A stretch of 6,157 nucleotides of DNA, taken from NCBI GenBank assembly GCA_017453085.1, contig JAFTKV010000037.1:1-6157 (forward strand), written 5' to 3'. The notes under the pieces are model-generated. The model saw nothing but the letters and a program-made list of their open reading frames with translations, had not been told where the DNA came from and did not search any database. The stretch's first letter is position 1; each line of letters opens with the position of its first letter. The DNA comes from Clostridia bacterium. GTDB taxonomy: Bacteria > Bacillota > Clostridia > Oscillospirales > CAG-272. The position numbers and the translations under genes were made by a program. Shown here piece after piece: positions 1-6,157 of this stretch.

Positions 1-2607
1 GTACTTCTTCATCTTTTCCTTTTCGCCGCTTACTACAGCCTCGGGAGCTTTGGCCACGAAGCCGGGATTCGACAACTTCTTCTCGATGCGGGCGATCTCT
101 CCCTTCAGCTTCTCGATCTCGGCAGAGAGTCTTGCTGCCTCCTTGTCCAGATCAATGATCTCAGCAAGAGGGATGAAGAAGGTCGCGCTGTCGGTGACGA
201 TCTGCACGGCGGTGTCGTCTTCGTGGGAGCGGCAAACGGTGACCGATGCGGCGGACGCCAGCTTTTCGAAGAACTTGGCGGTCTTGGGAGAGTAGACGTC
301 AGTGTGCTCGGTGACGATGAAGAGCGCAGCCTTCTTGGAGGGGGGCACGTTCATCTCGGCGCGACGGTTACGGATGGCACGGATGGTGGCGATCAGCATC
401 TCCATCTGCTTTTCCTCGGCGGGGAAGGAGAGGGCATCGCTTGCCTTGGGCCAGTTGGTGACCATGATAGACTTGCCGACGTGGGGCAGAGTCTGCCAGA
501 TCTCCTCGGTGATGAAGGGCAGATAAGGATGGAGCAGCTCCAGCGTGCGGGAGAGGACGTAGCAGAGTACGTTCTGCGCTACCTTGTTGGAGGCAGAGCC
601 CTTGTCGTTGAGGCGAGGCTTCACCAGCTCGATATACCAGTCGCAGAAGACATCCCACAGGAAGTCGTAAAGCTTGGAGAGCGCAATGCCCAGCTCGAAG
701 CGATCCAGATTGGAGGTGACCTCGCCGATCAGGGTGTTCAGCTTGGACAGGATCCAGCGATCCTCTACCTCCAGCTCCTCGGTTGCGGGGAGGGACGCCT
801 CTTCGATGTCCAGATTCATCAAAACGAAGCGTGCGGCGTTCCAGATTTTGTTGTTGAAGTTACGGGCAGCCTCGATCTTCTCGTCGGAGAAGCGCATATC
901 GCTGCCGGGAGCGTTACCGGTGGTCAGTGCAAAACGGAGCGCGTCTGCACCGTACTGATCGATGATCTCCAGGGGATCGATACCGTTGCCCAAAGACTTG
1001 GACATCTTTCGACCCTGCGCGTCTCTGACCAGACCGTGAATGAAGACGGTAGAGAAGGGAGCCTTGCCGGTGTGGGTCAGACCGGAGAAGATCATTCTCG
1101 ATACCCAGAAGGAGATGATATCGTAGCCGGTGACCAGTACGTTGGTGGGGTAATACTTCTCCAGCTCGGCGGTTTTTTCGGGCCAGCCCAGGGTGGTGAA
1201 GGGCCACAGCGCAGAGGAGAACCAGGTGTCCAGCACGTCCTCGTCGGCACGTACGGGTGCGCCGCAATGAGGACAGGTGGTCAGCTCCTCCTCGGAGACC
1301 TCCATCTTGCCGCAGGCATCGCAGTAGTAGGCGGGAATGCGATGTCCCCACCACAGCTGACGGGAGATACACCAGTCGTGGACGTTTTCCATCCATCTGT
1401 TATAGTTGTTGGTAAAGCGCTCGGGAACGAAGCGGATGTCGCCCTTGGCAACCACGTCCAGCGCAGGACCTGCCAGAGGCTCCATCTTTACGAACCACTG
1501 ATTGGAGGTCAGAGGCTCGACGGTAGTGCCGCAACGGTAGCAGGTGCCCACGTTGTGAGCGTGAGGAACGACCTTGACGAGGAAGTTTTCGGCGTTCAGA
1601 TCAGCGACGATCGCCTTGCGGGCTTCGTAGCGATCCATACCGTGATAGGGAGTATCGGGACAACTAATCTTAGCGTCGCCGTCCATGATCACGATCTGAG
1701 GGAGGTTATGCCGCTGACCGACCAAAAAGTCGTTGGGGTCGTGAGCGGGGGTGATCTTTACGCAGCCGGTACCGAAGTCCTTTTCCACGTAATCGTCAGC
1801 GATCACGGGGATCTTGCGACCTACCAGCGGCAGGTACAGCTGCTTGCCGATCAGATGAGCGTAACGCTCGTCGTCGGGGTTGACCGCAACTGCGGTATCG
1901 CCCAGCATGGTCTCGGGGCGAGTGGTGGCAACCTCTACGAAGCCATCGCTGTCACTCATGGTATAGCTGCCGTTCTCGTCCAGAATGGGGTAGCGGATGT
2001 GCCAGAAATTGCCGTTCTGTTCAGCGTATTCTACCTCAGCGTCGGAGAGGGCGGTGCGGCAGTGGGGACACCAGTTGATGATGCGGTTACCGCGGTAGAT
2101 GATGCCGTCGTTGTAGAGATTTACGAAAACCTTCTTGACTGCACGGGAGCAGCCGGGATCCATGGTGAAGCGTTCACGGGTCCAGTCGCAGGAGGAGCCC
2201 AGCTTTTTGAGCTGGTTGATGATGCGGCTGCCGTACTGATTCTTCCAGTCCCAAACCCGCTCCAGGAACTTTTCGCGGCCGAGATCGTAGCGGGTCAACC
2301 CTTCGTTCTTGCGCAGCTGCTCCTCTACCTTGATCTGGGTGGCGATACCTGCGTGGTCGGTGCCGGGGAGCCAAAGGGCAGAGTAGCCCTGCATTCTCTT
2401 GTAGCGAATCAGCACGTCCTGCAGAGTCTCGTCCAGCGCGTGACCCATGTGCAGCTGTCCGGTCACGTTGGGAGGCGGAATAACGATGGTAAATGCAGGC
2501 TTGCCGTCATTTACGTCGGGGGTAAAGTAGCCCTTGTCATTCCAAAAGCTATACAGCCGATCTTCCAGCTCGGCGGGGGAATACTGTTTTGCCAGTTCTT
2601 TTTTCAT
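1..2607 (-). CDS. valS: Valyl-tRNA synthetase, missing only its extreme C-terminus at the window edge
   Basis: Cytoplasmic class I aminoacyl-tRNA synthetase that charges tRNA-Val with valine using ATP and edits mischarged threonine. 869 codons are visible; bacterial ValRS is usually about 880 residues, so only a few are lost beyond position 1. Seen in the translation: PPPNVTGQLHMGH with the HIGH-type motif HMGH at residues 53-56; the CP1 editing domain with TTRPET (228-233) and GTGCVKITPAHDPNDF (279-294); KMSKS at 534-538; the anticodon-binding helical domain after about 590; and a charged C-terminal coiled coil from about 817 typical of ValRS. CxxC pairs at C180/C183, C356/C359, C429/C432 and C445/C448 look like zinc knuckles. 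The ATG at 2607-2605 is preceded by AAAGGAG with 7 nt spacing from GGAG, and the protein begins MKKELAKQYSPAELE. Expression is controlled by the upstream T-box. Function is recognised from family motifs with high certainty. Confidence 0.98.
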   Translation of the reverse strand, partial: MKKELAKQYSPAELEDRLYSFWNDKGYFTPDVNDGKPAFTIVIPPPNVTGQLHMGHALDETLQDVLIRYKRMQGYSALWLPGTDHAGIATQIKVEEQLRKNEGLTRYDLGREKFLERVWDWKNQYGSRIINQLKKLGSSCDWTRERFTMDPGCSRAVKKVFVNLYNDGIIYRGNRIINWCPHCRTALSDAEVEYAEQNGNFWHIRYPILDENGSYTMSDSDGFVEVATTRPETMLGDTAVAVNPDDERYAHLIGKQLYLPLVGRKIPVIADDYVEKDFGTGCVKITPAHDPNDFLVGQRHNLPQIVIMDGDAKISCPDTPYHGMDRYEARKAIVADLNAENFLVKVVPHAHNVGTCYRCGTTVEPLTSNQWFVKMEPLAGPALDVVAKGDIRFVPERFTNNYNRWMENVHDWCISRQLWWGHRIPAYYCDACGKMEVSEEELTTCPHCGAPVRADEDVLDTWFSSALWPFTTLGWPEKTAELEKYYPTNVLVTGYDIISFWVSRMIFSGLTHTGKAPFSTVFIHGLVRDAQGRKMSKSLGNGIDPLEIIDQYGADALRFALTTGNAPGSDMRFSDEKIEAARNFNNKIWNAARFVLMNLDIEEASLPATEELEVEDRWILSKLNTLIGEVTSNLDRFELGIALSKLYDFLWDVFCDWYIELVKPRLNDKGSASNKVAQNVLCYVLSRTLELLHPYLPFITEEIWQTLPHVGKSIMVTNWPKASDALSFPAEEKQMEMLIATIRAIRNRRAEMNVPPSKKAALFIVTEHTDVYSPKTAKFFEKLASAASVTVCRSHEDDTAVQIVTDSATFFIPLAEIIDLDKEAARLSAEIEKLKGEIARIEKKLSNPGFVAKAPEAVVSGEKEKMKKY

Positions 2608-2772
2608 ATCTGTTCTCCTTTATTGAGTTACTTTTTCTTCGTGGGAACTTTTGAATAAATTCCCCACGCTCCTTAAAACTTCCGGATAGGCGGCAAATAC
2701 TTGCCATCAAGAGAAATTATTGCAAAATCCCTTGCAGACGAGTATTCGTCAGCATTTCAGAAGTTTTTGAAG
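2608..2772 (-). other. Distal valS leader: non-coding, small hairpins and ribosome binding site
   Basis: This is the rest of the valS 5' leader after the T-box terminator and palindromic element. No protein gene is supported. Read on the minus strand it has small hairpins GACGA-ATAC-TCGTC (2750-2737) and TGCAA/TTGCA. A longer one at 2668-2640 pairs CGTGGGGAA with TTCCCACG, with one bulged G and possible extension inward; it lacks a U-tract and so is not a terminator. The Shine-Dalgarno AAAGGAG lies at 2621-2615, 7 nt before the ATG at 2607. I see no convincing second promoter here. Confidence 0.6.
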
Positions 2773-2835
2773 ATTCCAAAGAAACTTTTTTCAAAAAGTT
2801 TCTTTGGCGAGATCCAAGGGCAGAGCCCTTGGAAT
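2773..2835. repeat. 63-bp double-palindrome element with short terminal inverted repeats (MITE/REP-like)
   Basis: The segment begins ATTCCAA (2773-2779) and ends TTGGAAT (2829-2835), a 7-bp terminal inverted repeat. Inside are two strong palindromes. The first has a 15-bp arm beginning CCAAAGAAAC (2776-2790) repeated in inverse at 2793-2807, foldable as 14 bp with a 4-nt loop. The second is TCCAAGGGC-AGA-GCCCTTGGA (2813-2833), 9 bp with a 3-nt loop. The left arm is AT-rich and the right GC-rich. There is no coding content. The element lies inside the valS leader, starting at the base after the T-box terminator U-run, so it is transcribed into read-through mRNA. It resembles small interspersed palindromic repeats of Firmicutes, but only one copy is in the window, so calling it a repeat family is inference. 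Confidence 0.6.
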
Positions 2836-2872
2836 AAAAAAACACCCGTGTCCTTGTTACAGGACGCAGATG
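2836..2872 (-). terminator. Rho-independent terminator of the valS T-box
   Basis: On the minus strand the 5' arm CAUCUGCGUCCU (2872-2861), loop GUAACA (2860-2855) and 3' arm AGGACACGGGUG (2854-2843) form a stem of about 11 pairs with one C-A mismatch and a few G-U pairs. Seven U residues (2842-2836) follow directly. The 5' arm contains CCU (2863-2861), which the antiterminator needs for its UACAGG/CCUGUA helix, so the two structures exclude each other. This is the expected off-state when tRNA-Val is charged. Confidence 0.93.
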
Positions 2873-3083
2873 CGCGGTACCACCTGTATTCGTTGCCATG
2901 CAACGCACTCACCGAGACCGGGTAGTCTCTTCTGCTGTAACGGGCAGACCCGTTGAACCTTACTTCGCTGTTCGGGCTCACCGCTCCCGGACTACTTCAC
3001 GACTGCTGCCTATGACGGTTTCAGCCGATGCCGTCAATCTCTGTAAGGCGGTGGAGATCGCTACTCCTTCCGTTCATTGCGTT
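2836..3083 (-). promoter_or_regulatory. T-box riboswitch (tRNA-Val sensing leader) of valS
   Basis: Tertiary features of a T-box are visible when the minus strand is read from about 3083 down. Stem I base CGGA (3072-3069) pairs with UCCG (2991-2988). The specifier loop has AGUA (3065-3062) on the 5' side and UGAA-GUA-G on the 3' side, giving specifier GUA (Val) at 2995-2993; the overlapping GUC (2992-2990) is also Val. The apical part carries CAGAGA and a hairpin UGACGG/CCGUCA (3036-3031 with 3018-3013). A Stem II/IIA-B-like segment contains GCGAAGUAAGG and hairpin AACGGG/CCCGUU (2954-2939). Stem III is CGUUGC/GCAACG (2905-2891). The T-box core GGUGGUACCGCG follows. In the antiterminator, UACAGG (2888-2883) pairs with CCUGUA (2863-2858) around the bulge UGGUACC (2882-2876). 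UGGU can pair with an ACCA tRNA 3' end, and A is the usual tRNA-Val discriminator base. Uncharged tRNA-Val should stabilise the antiterminator and allow valS transcription. Stem pairings were made by eye. Confidence 0.95.
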
Positions 3084-3089
3084 TTGGAG

Positions 3090-3118
3090 ATTATAACACA
3101 TTTTTCTGAATTTGTCAA
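3090..3118 (-). promoter_or_regulatory. Consensus sigma-A promoter of valS
   Basis: Read on the minus strand, a perfect -35 TTGACA (3118-3113) and a perfect -10 TATAAT (3095-3090) are separated by 17 bases. A TGT immediately before the -10 also matches the extended -10 TGn. The predicted start is an A near 3083, just upstream of T-box Stem I. A promoter this close to consensus fits a leader in which control is exerted by attenuation rather than at initiation. Confidence 0.93.
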
Positions 3119-3236
3119 CACCTTCGTCTAAATTTGGTAAGGATTTTTTCACAATTGAGTGCTAAAATAAACTTGCACTGTGTGTTGCTTACAAAAGCAT
3201 TCCGTATGCTGTCCCACAGATTTGTTGCGACAGTAC

Positions 3237-3265
3237 TTGACAAAATTCGTCTGATTGTGTATAAT
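3237..3265 (+). promoter_or_regulatory. Consensus sigma-A promoter of the LTA-synthase-like gene
   Basis: A perfect -35 TTGACA (3237-3242) and a perfect -10 TATAAT (3260-3265) have a 17-base spacer. The predicted start is near 3272, giving a leader of about 44 nt to the ATG at 3316. It diverges from the valS promoter, with about 118 bases between the two -35 boxes. No regulator site is recognised between them. Confidence 0.88.
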
Positions 3266-3283
3266 GAAAAGTAATCGTATAAT
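3255..3283 (+). promoter_or_regulatory. Possible second, overlapping promoter for the same gene
   Basis: A second perfect TATAAT lies at 3278-3283, 18 bases after the first -10. At a 17-base spacing it is preceded by TTGTGT (3255-3260), which keeps the TTG of a -35 box but overlaps the first -10. It could be an alternative start used with the same RBS, or chance in an AT-rich leader. Confidence 0.35.
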
Positions 3284-3315
3284 GACCGAGCTACGATGCT
3301 TTATGAGGAGTATAT

Positions 3316-5469
3316 ATGTTTATTGAATTTTCAATTGAAAGGAAAAAGGAATATTGGCTTTTGAGCCTGTTGGCAACGGTGTTGTATACCTTGCTGGGCA
3401 TATCCATGGGCGTGGACGTGGGAGATGCGGTGAAGATCGGCATTCTGTTTCTGGCAGTTCTGACGCTTCGGGTCCATTTCAAGGAAGAAACGCCTGCCTT
3501 TATCGGCCCTCTGATTGCGGCCTTATTTTCCTTTATTATATTTTACGAGGTGCAGCTGGCTGTCGGCGCAACCATTGACAAGCTAACCCTGCTGCTGGTC
3601 TTTTTGAATTTTCTGATCGTGTTCGGCATCGTCCTGTTTGTGGCATCCGCTTGCGGTAATTTGTCCTGGGCGCTGATCGGAACCAACGTCGTGCTGATTG
3701 CGTTGGGCGTTGCCAACAATCTGGTGGTGCAGTCCCGCGGCGTGGAGATGCAGTTTTCCGATCTGTTCTCTATCGGAACGGCGGCAACCGTTGTGGGCGG
3801 CTACAAATTTACGCTGGCATCCTGCAGCTTGACCGCTATTATGCTGACGATTGTGCAGATCCTGTTTTTCTGTCTGAATCGTCTGCCCAAATTCAAAAAG
3901 CTTCCTCTGCGGATCACCAGTCTTTCTACCGGCACCGTGTCGCTGCTTTTGGTGATCGCATTGATCTCTACCTCCGGCGGCGCTGCTGCGGTGGGATTCC
4001 AGTTAAAGTCCTGGAAGCTGCAGCCCTCTACCTATAACGGTTTTCTCTTGAACCTGCTGCATTCGGTATCGGCTACCTCGGTGGATATGCCCGACGGCTA
4101 TTCCAGAGAAGAGCTGGATCAGCTGATCAATTCGGTAAAGCCGCCGTCTGACAATCAGAATAAACCCAAGCCCCCCGCCACGACAGATCCGGACGTTCCC
4201 GTGACAGATCCCTCAGTAGAGCCGGAGAAGAAGCCGAACGTGATCGTGATCATGAACGAGACCTTCTCCGATCTCACTACGCTTGCCGATTCGATGGGCA
4301 AGGAAATGCTGGTCAGCACGGACGTTATGCCGTTTTTCCATTCGTTGTCCAATGATGCGCCCAACGTGATCAAGGGAAATGCGATGGCATCGGTATTCGG
4401 CGGCAACACAGCTAACTCCGAGTTTGAGTTCCTCACCGCCAACTCTATGGCCTTCCTGCCGCAGAATACGGTGGCGTATAATCTCTATCTGGATGCGACC
4501 AACTGCTTCTCAATCGTGGATATTATGGAGGCGGAAGGGTACCGTACCGTCGGTATGCACCCTGAGGTAGGCTCCAACTGGAAGAGAACGCAGATCTATT
4601 CTTACTACGGCTTTGACGAATCCTATTTCCTGGAGACCAATGATTTCGGTGCCTCCTCCTTCGTGACTTCCGATCCGTTGACAGAGGAAGAGATGTATCG
4701 AGGGCACGTCAGTGACCAAACCGTATACGATCGGATCATTGAGCTGTACGAAACCAAGGAAGAGGGCGAATCGCTGTTTACCTTTGCGATTACTATGCAG
4801 AATCACGGCGGTTATAATACGAGTAAGTTTGATTATACCGTGATGATGAATTCTGCCGGCAGCAGCAATGCGGTGAACGAGTATTTGTCTTCGGTGAACA
4901 ATTCCGATACGGCGCTGCAGTCGTTGATCGAGTATTTCGAAGCACAGGAGGAGGAAACGCTGATCGTCTTCTTCGGCGACCATCAGCCCAGCCTTCCGAG
5001 CTCCTTCTACACCGATTGTCTCGGTCTGGATGACAATTCGACTACCGAAGCCCTGCAGGCAAAGTATCAGATCCCCTACCTCTACTGGGGTAATTTCGAT
5101 CTGAACACGCAGTTTGGGGAAGTGACCAGTATCAATTACCTTTCCTCTCATATGCTGGAGATCGCGGGCATCGACAAGACCGGATTCTTGGAGATCATGG
5201 ACGTGATCGAGCAGGAGATCCCCGCCATCAACTCCTTTGGTTGGTGGGACAGCGAGCTGAAATTCCACAGCTTTGCGGAAGAGGATGGCGATCTGGTATA
5301 TTCACTGCGAACCTACAAATATTTGCAATACAACCGTCTGTTCGACCTGCCCGAGGAAAAGCGACTCGATCTGTTCCTGCCTGCCGCACAAGGCCCCGAA
5401 AACGATGCGGAATCGGATATCATTCCTTCCGTCGGCAAGCGCAAGGAAGAGGAATCTTCAACCGAATAA
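3316..5469 (+). CDS. Membrane-anchored LTA synthase / phosphoglycerol transferase family protein (sulfatase fold)
   Basis: Predicted polytopic membrane protein with an extracytoplasmic alkaline-phosphatase/sulfatase-fold domain, COG1368-like. Such enzymes move glycerol-phosphate from phosphatidylglycerol onto teichoic acids or glycolipids. About seven hydrophobic segments are visible (roughly residues 13-33, 38-55, 62-82, 89-111, 116-138, 165-187, 203-226), then a Pro-rich, charged linker (275-306), then the catalytic domain opening with NVIVIMNETFSDL. Candidate active-site residues by comparison with staphylococcal LtaS are metal ligand E315, nucleophile T365 in GGNTANSEFE, W422/R424 in NWKR, H497 in MQNHGG, and D555/H556 in FGDHQP; all are present, so it is probably active. 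The tail after about 690 is hydrophilic and acidic (ending KRKEEESSTE). The ATG at 3316 has GAGGAG (3305-3310) 5 nt upstream. It is transcribed alone. LTA synthesis, glycolipid modification and another phosphoglycerol transfer cannot be told apart from sequence, so no symbol is given. Confidence 0.9.
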   Translation: MFIEFSIERKKEYWLLSLLATVLYTLLGISMGVDVGDAVKIGILFLAVLTLRVHFKEETPAFIGPLIAALFSFIIFYEVQLAVGATIDKLTLLLVFLNFLIVFGIVLFVASACGNLSWALIGTNVVLIALGVANNLVVQSRGVEMQFSDLFSIGTAATVVGGYKFTLASCSLTAIMLTIVQILFFCLNRLPKFKKLPLRITSLSTGTVSLLLVIALISTSGGAAAVGFQLKSWKLQPSTYNGFLLNLLHSVSATSVDMPDGYSREELDQLINSVKPPSDNQNKPKPPATTDPDVPVTDPSVEPEKKPNVIVIMNETFSDLTTLADSMGKEMLVSTDVMPFFHSLSNDAPNVIKGNAMASVFGGNTANSEFEFLTANSMAFLPQNTVAYNLYLDATNCFSIVDIMEAEGYRTVGMHPEVGSNWKRTQIYSYYGFDESYFLETNDFGASSFVTSDPLTEEEMYRGHVSDQTVYDRIIELYETKEEGESLFTFAITMQNHGGYNTSKFDYTVMMNSAGSSNAVNEYLSSVNNSDTALQSLIEYFEAQEEETLIVFFGDHQPSLPSSFYTDCLGLDDNSTTEALQAKYQIPYLYWGNFDLNTQFGEVTSINYLSSHMLEIAGIDKTGFLEIMDVIEQEIPAINSFGWWDSELKFHSFAEEDGDLVYSLRTYKYLQYNRLFDLPEEKRLDLFLPAAQGPENDAESDIIPSVGKRKEEESSTE

Positions 5470-5482
5470 TGAAGAAGCTTGC

Positions 5483-5518
5483 ACCGGCGGCACCTTCCTT
5501 ACGGAAGGTGCCGCCGGT
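5483..5518 (+). repeat. Perfect 16-bp palindrome with TTAC loop after the LTA-synthase-like gene
   Basis: ACCGGCGGCACCTTCC (5483-5498), loop TTAC, then its exact inverse complement (5503-5518). This very stable GC-rich hairpin lies 13 bases after the stop codon. It is followed by TATATTC rather than a U-run, so by itself it is not a classic intrinsic terminator. It may protect the 3' end of the transcript, work together with the next hairpin, or be an interspersed palindromic repeat. Confidence 0.7.
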
Positions 5519-5523
5519 TATAT

Positions 5524-5546
5524 TCGCCTGCGGCGAGTTTCTTTTT
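5524..5546 (+). terminator. Probable intrinsic terminator of the LTA-synthase-like gene
   Basis: A short GC-rich hairpin TCGCC-TGC-GGCGA (5524-5536) is followed by GTTTCTTTTT (5537-5546). The 5-bp stem is short, but the pyrimidine-rich tail and the strong hairpin just upstream make termination here likely. The next gene has its own promoter about 20 bases downstream. Confidence 0.6.
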
Positions 5547-5566
5547 GCGGGATTGTTGACGAGTCC

Positions 5567-5595
5567 TTGACTTTGCGTGCGAAAAGGTGTATAAT
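5567..5595 (+). promoter_or_regulatory. Sigma-A promoter of the HAD hydrolase gene
   Basis: A -35 TTGACT (5567-5572, one mismatch to consensus) and a perfect -10 TATAAT (5590-5595) have a 17-base spacer. Transcription should start near 5602, giving a leader of about 55 nt. That leader can form a small hairpin, GTCTC (5612-5616) with GAGAC (5630-5634), just before the RBS. The hairpin is too weak to call a riboregulator. Confidence 0.85.
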
Positions 5596-5657
5596 AATAA
5601 AAAAGTATACCGTCTCTGTCCCGGTGTCGGAGACTGCATGAAAGGATGCTACTGCCA

Positions 5658-6157
5658 ATGAAGATTACAACCGTTTTATTCGATCTGGACGGAACGCTGC
5701 TTCCTATGGATCAGGATTTGTTTATGAAGGCTTATTTCAAGGGGCTCTGCGTTAAAATGGCACCCTACGGATATGCTCCCGAGCAGCTGATCGACGCCGT
5801 GTGGGCCGGCACCAAGGCGATGGTGATGAACGACGGCTCCCGTACCTGCGAAGCGGCATTTTGGGACAAGTTTTCCTCGATTCTGGGTGAAGAAGTGATG
5901 GATCATATTCCTGCGTTTGACGAGTTCTATCATTTGGAATTCCAGTCCGTGCAAAAGGTCTGCGGTTTTAATCCCGAGGCTGCCAAGACCGTGCGCGCTC
6001 TGAAGGCGGCGGGCTATCGGGTGGTGCTGGCCACCAATCCGCTGTTTCCCGCCATTGCTACCGAAAGCCGTACCCGCTGGGCAGGTCTGGAGCCTGAGGA
6101 ATTTGAGCTGGTGACCACCTACGAAGCAGCAAGCTATTGCAAGCCCAACCCCGCCTA
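5658..6157 (+). CDS. HAD-superfamily hydrolase, truncated by the right window edge
   Basis: The first 166 codons of a cytoplasmic haloacid-dehalogenase-type phosphohydrolase. Motif I is VLFDLDGTLL, with nucleophile D9 and general acid/base D11 followed by G12-T13. An alpha-helical cap follows at about residues 18-100, placing this in the C1-cap, phosphoglycolate-phosphatase-like group. Motif II is VVLATNP with T126, and the motif III lysine is K162 in CKPNP. The motif IV acidic pair should lie just past the edge. HAD phosphatases act on small phosphorylated metabolites and the substrate cannot be deduced here. The ATG at 5658 is chosen because the protein then starts MKITTVLFDLDG, as is usual for the family. 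The nearest Shine-Dalgarno, AAAGGA (5641-5646), is 11 nt upstream, rather far; the ATGs at 5638 and 5645 are out of frame. It appears to be its own transcription unit, with no link to the neighbours. Confidence 0.93.
   Translation, partial: MKITTVLFDLDGTLLPMDQDLFMKAYFKGLCVKMAPYGYAPEQLIDAVWAGTKAMVMNDGSRTCEAAFWDKFSSILGEEVMDHIPAFDEFYHLEFQSVQKVCGFNPEAAKTVRALKAAGYRVVLATNPLFPAIATESRTRWAGLEPEEFELVTTYEAASYCKPNPA

Noticed and set aside
223..2658. 811-codon open frame on the plus strand opposite valS
   Set aside because: The minus strand encodes an unmistakable ValRS with all its motifs. The plus frame is in the same codon register, so it stays open simply because valS avoids TTA, CTA and TCA codons. 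Its translation looks like no known domain.
2549..2707. 52-codon basic open frame on the minus strand (MASICRLSG...) overlapping the valS start out of frame
   Set aside because: It was considered as a leader peptide or coupled small ORF. The ATG at 2707 has no Shine-Dalgarno, the peptide has no recognisable features, and half of it is out-of-frame valS sequence.
2717..3131. Several open frames of 63-77 codons on both strands across the valS leader
   Set aside because: They cross the T-box stems, terminator and promoter, lack RBSs, and look like translated structured RNA rather than protein.
3157..3165. GAGTGCTAA, identical to one half of a CIRCE (HrcA) operator
   Set aside because: The other half, TTAGCACTC at 9 bases distance, is absent, and the site is not placed over either promoter. 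It is most likely chance.
3119..3236. Spacer between the divergent -35 boxes, searched for operators or a small RNA
   Set aside because: Only a weak 5-bp hairpin AGCAT/ATGCT (3196-3210) is visible. No recognised operator, terminator or gene was found.
4510..5268. 252-codon open frame on the minus strand inside the LTA-synthase-like gene
   Set aside because: It is again the complement in codon register of a real gene with clear catalytic motifs, and it has no convincing promoter or RBS.
5676..5954. 92-codon open frame on the minus strand opposite the HAD gene
   Set aside because: It is a register complement of the HAD coding sequence, which has motifs I to III intact. No independent evidence supports it.

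Overview
The window looks like a chromosomal segment of a Gram-positive Clostridia species, plausibly Oscillospiraceae-like. This rests on the moderate GC content, strong purine-rich ribosome binding sites, consensus sigma-A promoters with 17-base spacers, a T-box leader on an aminoacyl-tRNA synthetase gene, and an LTA-synthase-type membrane protein. The placement is inference; no marker here fixes the genus.

Layout. Positions 1-2607 (minus strand) hold nearly all of valS, valyl-tRNA synthetase, cut by the left edge just short of its C-terminus. Positions 2608-3118 are its control region, read right to left. It has a consensus promoter (3118-3090), a complete T-box riboswitch (about 3083-2836) with a Val specifier codon, an antiterminator and a mutually exclusive terminator, then a 63-bp double-hairpin element (2835-2773), then about 165 nt of leader ending in a strong RBS. 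Diverging from this, a second consensus promoter (3237-3265) drives a complete 717-residue membrane-anchored sulfatase-fold protein of the LTA synthase / phosphoglycerol transferase family (3316-5469). Two hairpins follow (5483-5546), the second with a U-rich tail. A third consensus promoter (5567-5595) leads to a HAD-family hydrolase (5658 to the right edge, incomplete).

The three genes appear to be three separate transcription units: valS leftward, and the LTA-synthase-like gene and the HAD gene rightward, each with its own promoter. I see no functional link beyond adjacency. valS should be induced when uncharged tRNA-Val accumulates; no regulator site is recognised for the other two genes. 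There is no sign of a mobile element carrying cargo, CRISPR, phage or defence system. The most informative parts are non-coding: the T-box leader and the palindromic element inserted directly behind its terminator.
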